64,000 nt of DNA. Origin: Pontibacterium granulatum. GTDB taxonomy: Bacteria > Pseudomonadota > Gammaproteobacteria > Pseudomonadales > Balneatricaceae. The notes beneath the pieces were generated by a model. It was not told the DNA's origin, ran no database searches, and saw only the letters and a program-made list of their open reading frames with translations. The stretch is from contig NZ_JASBRH010000009.1 in the NCBI RefSeq assembly GCF_029961155.1, positions 116,994-180,993 on the forward strand, given 5' to 3'. Positions 61,615 through 64,000 of the stretch are shown here, in pieces. The position numbers and the translations under genes are program-made. The first letter of the stretch is position 1. The number at the start of each line of letters is the position of its first letter.

Positions 61615-62291
61615 TGCAGATAGAAGTCGCCGGTGAAAACGCCCTGATCGTCTATTTTGGCGAAAAAACCGCTCCATCCGTCTCCGCCAAAGTACAGCAG
61701 GCGGTAAGTCTGCTTGAATCTGAGCTGGCCGATAAACTGATCGACCTAGTGCCCTCCTATGCATCCCTGTTGGTCATCTACGACCTGCTTGCCTGCGACC
61801 ATCTGGAGATTAAGAGCACCTTACGCCAACTGCTTGGCCAGCTAGACAACACCACACAAAACACGGGGGCGCTGATCACCCTGCCCGCTTACTACAGCCC
61901 CGAGTCTGGTCCGGACTTGCAAGATCTGGCTCAGCGCACAGGCCACAGCGTTGGCGAGGTGATCCAGATCCACAGCCAGATGGAGTACCGGGTCTACGCA
62001 ATCGGGTTCGCACCGGGGTTTGCCTACCTGGGCGAAGTGGATCCGCGTATTGCCGCCCCACGTCTTTCAACGCCGCGCCAGAAAGTACCTAAAGGCGCCG
62101 TGGCAATCGCAGACCAGCAAACCGCCGTGTACCCAGCGGTGTCTCCTGGTGGCTGGAACCTGATCGGCCTCTGTCCCACACCGATGTTTGATCCCGATAA
62201 AAGCCCCACCATGCCCGTTCAAGTGGGCGATCGCGTTCGCTTCAAACCGATCAACCGTGATCAGTATCTGGAGTTGGGAGGTCAACTATGA
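61611..62291 (+). CDS. pxpB: 5-oxoprolinase subunit B (KipI family)
   Basis: The 226-residue protein has the KipI motifs SYASLLVIYD near residues 50-59, FAPGFAYLGEVDPRIAAPRL near 130-149 and VAIADQQTAVYPAVSPGGWN near 165-184. It works with PxpC as the carboxyltransferase-like half of 5-oxoprolinase. It overlaps both pxpA and pxpC by 4 nt. Confidence 0.93.
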   Translation: MMQIEVAGENALIVYFGEKTAPSVSAKVQQAVSLLESELADKLIDLVPSYASLLVIYDLLACDHLEIKSTLRQLLGQLDNTTQNTGALITLPAYYSPESGPDLQDLAQRTGHSVGEVIQIHSQMEYRVYAIGFAPGFAYLGEVDPRIAAPRLSTPRQKVPKGAVAIADQQTAVYPAVSPGGWNLIGLCPTPMFDPDKSPTMPVQVGDRVRFKPINRDQYLELGGQL

Positions 62292-63229
62292 GCGGCTTTA
62301 AGGTCATACAACCCGGTTTGTTTACTCTGATCCAGGACGCAGGTCGTTACGGCCATCACCGTATCGGACTCACCACCGGCGGCCCCCTGGATGCCAACGC
62401 CTTTAAATGGGCCAACCGCCTACTGGGAAACCCGTTGAACTGCAGCATACTCGAAGTCAGCATCGGTGGCTTAGTACTGGAAGCGGAGGTGAGTACCTAT
62501 CTCGTCGTCACCGGCGCAGCGATGCCGCTAAAGATAAACGGACAGGAGCAGGACCGCTGGCACAGCCACCGTGTTAAACCTGGCGACCGCATCGAACTGG
62601 GTTTCTCTACTCAAGGGGCTCGCGCTTATCTGGCCGTCAGCGGTGGTTTCCGGGTAGCACCCCGTTTTGGCAGCAGTGCGACCGTGACGCGCGAAGGCAT
62701 TGGCGGTTTGTGTAATGGCAACAAACTGCAGCAAGGTGATTATCTGCCCTGCAACGAGCAAACCACCAACAAAGCGTTCCGGCTGCCAGAAAAACACCGA
62801 CCGGAATATTCGGACGACATCAGCCTGCGTGTCATTACCGGTTATCAGCAACAAGCATTCAGCGACGCGGACAAACGCATGTTTTTCAGTAGCGAATACA
62901 AGGTCACCGACCGCGCCGACCGCATGGGCTACCGCCTAGCCGGCCCTGAAGTGAAACCGTCTATTGATGGCATCCTGTCGGAAGGTATCTGCCACGGCGC
63001 GATCCAGATCCCTGCCGACGGCCAACCGATCGTACTGCTGAACGACCGCCAGACCATAGGCGGCTACCCCAAAATCGGCTCGATGATTTCACTTGATACG
63101 GCACGCATCGCCCAGCTGTTGCCTGGTGCAAAAGTGCACTTTGAGGAGATCACCATCGACGACGCCCACAACCTGCATTGTCTGGCACAAGCAAAATTTG
63201 AACGCACAGCGATGGAAGCCCTGGAATAA
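62288..63229 (+). CDS. pxpC: 5-oxoprolinase subunit C (KipA family)
   Basis: The 313-residue protein has LIQDAGRYGHHRIGLTTGGP near residues 14-33, AYLAVSGGF near 113-121, and SEGICHGAIQIPADGQPIVL near 231-250. It is the last subunit of 5-oxoprolinase. The three 4-nt overlaps show a coupled operon. Confidence 0.93.
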   Translation: MSGFKVIQPGLFTLIQDAGRYGHHRIGLTTGGPLDANAFKWANRLLGNPLNCSILEVSIGGLVLEAEVSTYLVVTGAAMPLKINGQEQDRWHSHRVKPGDRIELGFSTQGARAYLAVSGGFRVAPRFGSSATVTREGIGGLCNGNKLQQGDYLPCNEQTTNKAFRLPEKHRPEYSDDISLRVITGYQQQAFSDADKRMFFSSEYKVTDRADRMGYRLAGPEVKPSIDGILSEGICHGAIQIPADGQPIVLLNDRQTIGGYPKIGSMISLDTARIAQLLPGAKVHFEEITIDDAHNLHCLAQAKFERTAMEALE

Positions 63230-63339
63230 ATCGAGCAGAACACTCAGTAAAAAACGAACTGACGATTCAAAAAAACCTGTTTTTTGGAACTGCGGATTCA
63301 GACATTCTGATCCAACTCTCAGATAACGAGGAACAGGAT

Positions 63340-63666
63340 ATGAAAGCAATCATGAGATACAAAGCTAACCCTGATCAGTCTTTACTGACCCTGGCGCTGC
63401 GTCCTGGCTTTAAGGTTGTTCGTTTTGAGTATGTACTGACCGATAAATCGATCTGCCTCTGGATCGAACAGAGCCTGCGCCCTGATATCAAGGAAGCGCC
63501 GGTAACGTTTAAAGTCGTACGCACCTCTGAACCCGTGCAGGATAGTATGGAATACATCAGTACTGCAGTTGACCCAATGGGCGACGGTGAATGGCACCTG
63601 TATTCACAGGGGTCTCAGCAACGCGAGAGTCAGAACGTTCGGCAGATTGCCGCAGTGGCGGCTTGA
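63340..63666 (+). CDS. Conserved-looking small protein of unknown function
   Basis: The 108-residue protein has a beta-rich pattern (VRFEYVLTDKSICLWIEQSL near residues 28-47, then EWHLYSQ). GAGGAACAGGAT precedes the ATG. A good terminator follows. It follows pxpC by 110 bp. I do not recognise a family or function. Confidence 0.65.
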   Translation: MKAIMRYKANPDQSLLTLALRPGFKVVRFEYVLTDKSICLWIEQSLRPDIKEAPVTFKVVRTSEPVQDSMEYISTAVDPMGDGEWHLYSQGSQQRESQNVRQIAAVAA

Positions 63667-63685
63667 TTGGGAGACAGGAAACTAC

Positions 63686-63714
63686 AAAGCCTTGGTCATA
63701 AACCAAGGCTTTCT
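63686..63714 (+). terminator. Terminator after the small protein gene
   Basis: AAAGCCTTGG pairs with CCAAGGCTTT around 7 nt and leads into TTCTCG. It works in both directions. Confidence 0.75.
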
Positions 63715-63729
63715 CGTATTAAATTAGGC

Positions 63730-63744
63730 TGGCGGTGAGGGAGG
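63730..63744. repeat. 15-bp copy of the tRNA-Ser 3' end
   Basis: TGGCGGTGAGGGAGG is identical to the 3' end of tRNA-Ser(GGA) including its CCA complement (63906-63920). The two bound a 176-bp segment. No gene is seen in it beyond shadow frames. Confidence 0.6.
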
Positions 63745-63861
63745 ATTATTCGTCGCTACGCTCCTCACCCCTTCGGGGCTGCCGTCGCAAGCTCCGGCGT
63801 GTTGCCGCTTCGCGGCGATCGAACCCTCTTCTCGAGTTCAAATCTTTCACCACCAGCACAA

Positions 63862-63898
63862 ACGAAAAAGCCCCGTACGAGACGGGGCTTTTTCGTTT
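63862..63898 (-). terminator. Terminator of tRNA-Ser
   Basis: AAAAAGCCCCGT and ACGGGGCTTTTT form a strong bidirectional stem with a T tract on the minus strand, just past the tRNA. Confidence 0.85.
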
Positions 63899-63905
63899 GA
63901 ATTCG

Positions 63906-63993
63906 TGGCGGTGAGGGAGGGATTCGAACCCTCGATACGTTTCCGTATACACACTTTCCAGGCGTGCTCCTTCGGCCACTCGGACACCTCACC
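63906..63993 (-). tRNA. tRNA-Ser (anticodon GGA)
   Basis: The 88-nt gene on the minus strand has acceptor GGTGAGG pairing with CCTCACC, anticodon loop CTGGAAA (anticodon GGA) between CACGC and GTGTG, a long variable arm ATACGGAAACGTAT, the T loop TTCGAAT and an encoded CCA. It nearly equals E. coli tRNA-Ser(GGA) by eye. Confidence 0.97.
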
Positions 63994-64000
63994 GCAATGT

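Noticed and set aside
63746..63992. Two 75-77-codon frames across the tRNA-Ser region
   Set aside because: They are read through the tRNA gene and its terminator; frames of this kind are common annotation artefacts at tRNA-Ser genes.

Overview
The window looks like a chromosome segment of a marine gammaproteobacterium, perhaps of the Oceanospirillales. This is inferred from moderate GC, the mix of Pseudomonas-like and marine catabolic genes, REP-like intergenic palindromes and an enterobacterial-type tRNA-Ser(GGA). No 16S or ribosomal protein gene is present to confirm it. Most of the window is a purine-to-central-metabolism island, interrupted by a RADAR antiviral locus.

Layout. 1-2.7 kb: end of a gamma-glutamylputrescine catabolic cluster (puuB-like start, class I amidotransferase, puuC). 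2.9-6.2 kb: a TorF-like porin, L-2-hydroxyglutarate oxidase (lhgO) and a divergent GntR (CsiR-like) regulator. 6.5-9.2 kb: an ABC importer of unknown substrate. 9.9-16.3 kb: xanthine dehydrogenase (xdhABC) and guanine deaminase, with a 265-bp MITE-like element between xdhC and guaD. 16.6-21.7 kb: rdrA-rdrB, the RADAR defence pair, AT-rich compared with its flanks. 22.3-32.8 kb: GntR regulator, purine permease, urea transporter, a tandem repeat array, and the urate-to-glyoxylate pathway (puuD, uraH, uraD, puuE, alc, allA), then a RutR-like TetR regulator and an HbpS-like protein. 33.1-39.2 kb: pyruvate kinase, a chemoreceptor, a purine phosphoribosyltransferase and a Tsx nucleoside channel. 39.5-47 kb: a HAD phosphatase, an oxaloacetate decarboxylase-like protein and the complete beta-hydroxyaspartate cycle bhcABCD with its divergent IclR regulator bhcR. 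47.1-51.6 kb: a double-HAD protein, small proteins and formate-THF ligase. 51.8-59.6 kb: a TRAP system with its own two-component system and a sigma-54 promoter. 60.1-63.7 kb: a DUF1445 protein, the 5-oxoprolinase pxpABC and a small unknown protein; then tRNA-Ser(GGA).

How it works together. Guanine and hypoxanthine/xanthine enter through Tsx and the NCS2 permease and become urate (GuaD, Xdh). PuuD, UraH and UraD convert urate to allantoin; PuuE, Alc and AllA take allantoin to glyoxylate and urea. The beta-hydroxyaspartate cycle then assimilates two glyoxylate into one oxaloacetate, which the decarboxylase-like protein could turn into pyruvate. A shared palindrome, TTGTATACAA, lies before xdhA, the GntR gene, the permease, uraH, puuE, the HbpS-like gene, pyk, hpt, tsx, bhcA and bhcR. 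A second 16-bp motif, TTGAC-N6-G(T/A)CAA, which resembles a RutR site, precedes xdhA, puuE, pyk and the bhc genes. Together these suggest one regulon from nucleobase uptake to glyoxylate assimilation. The RADAR locus lies inside this island, between guaD and the GntR gene.
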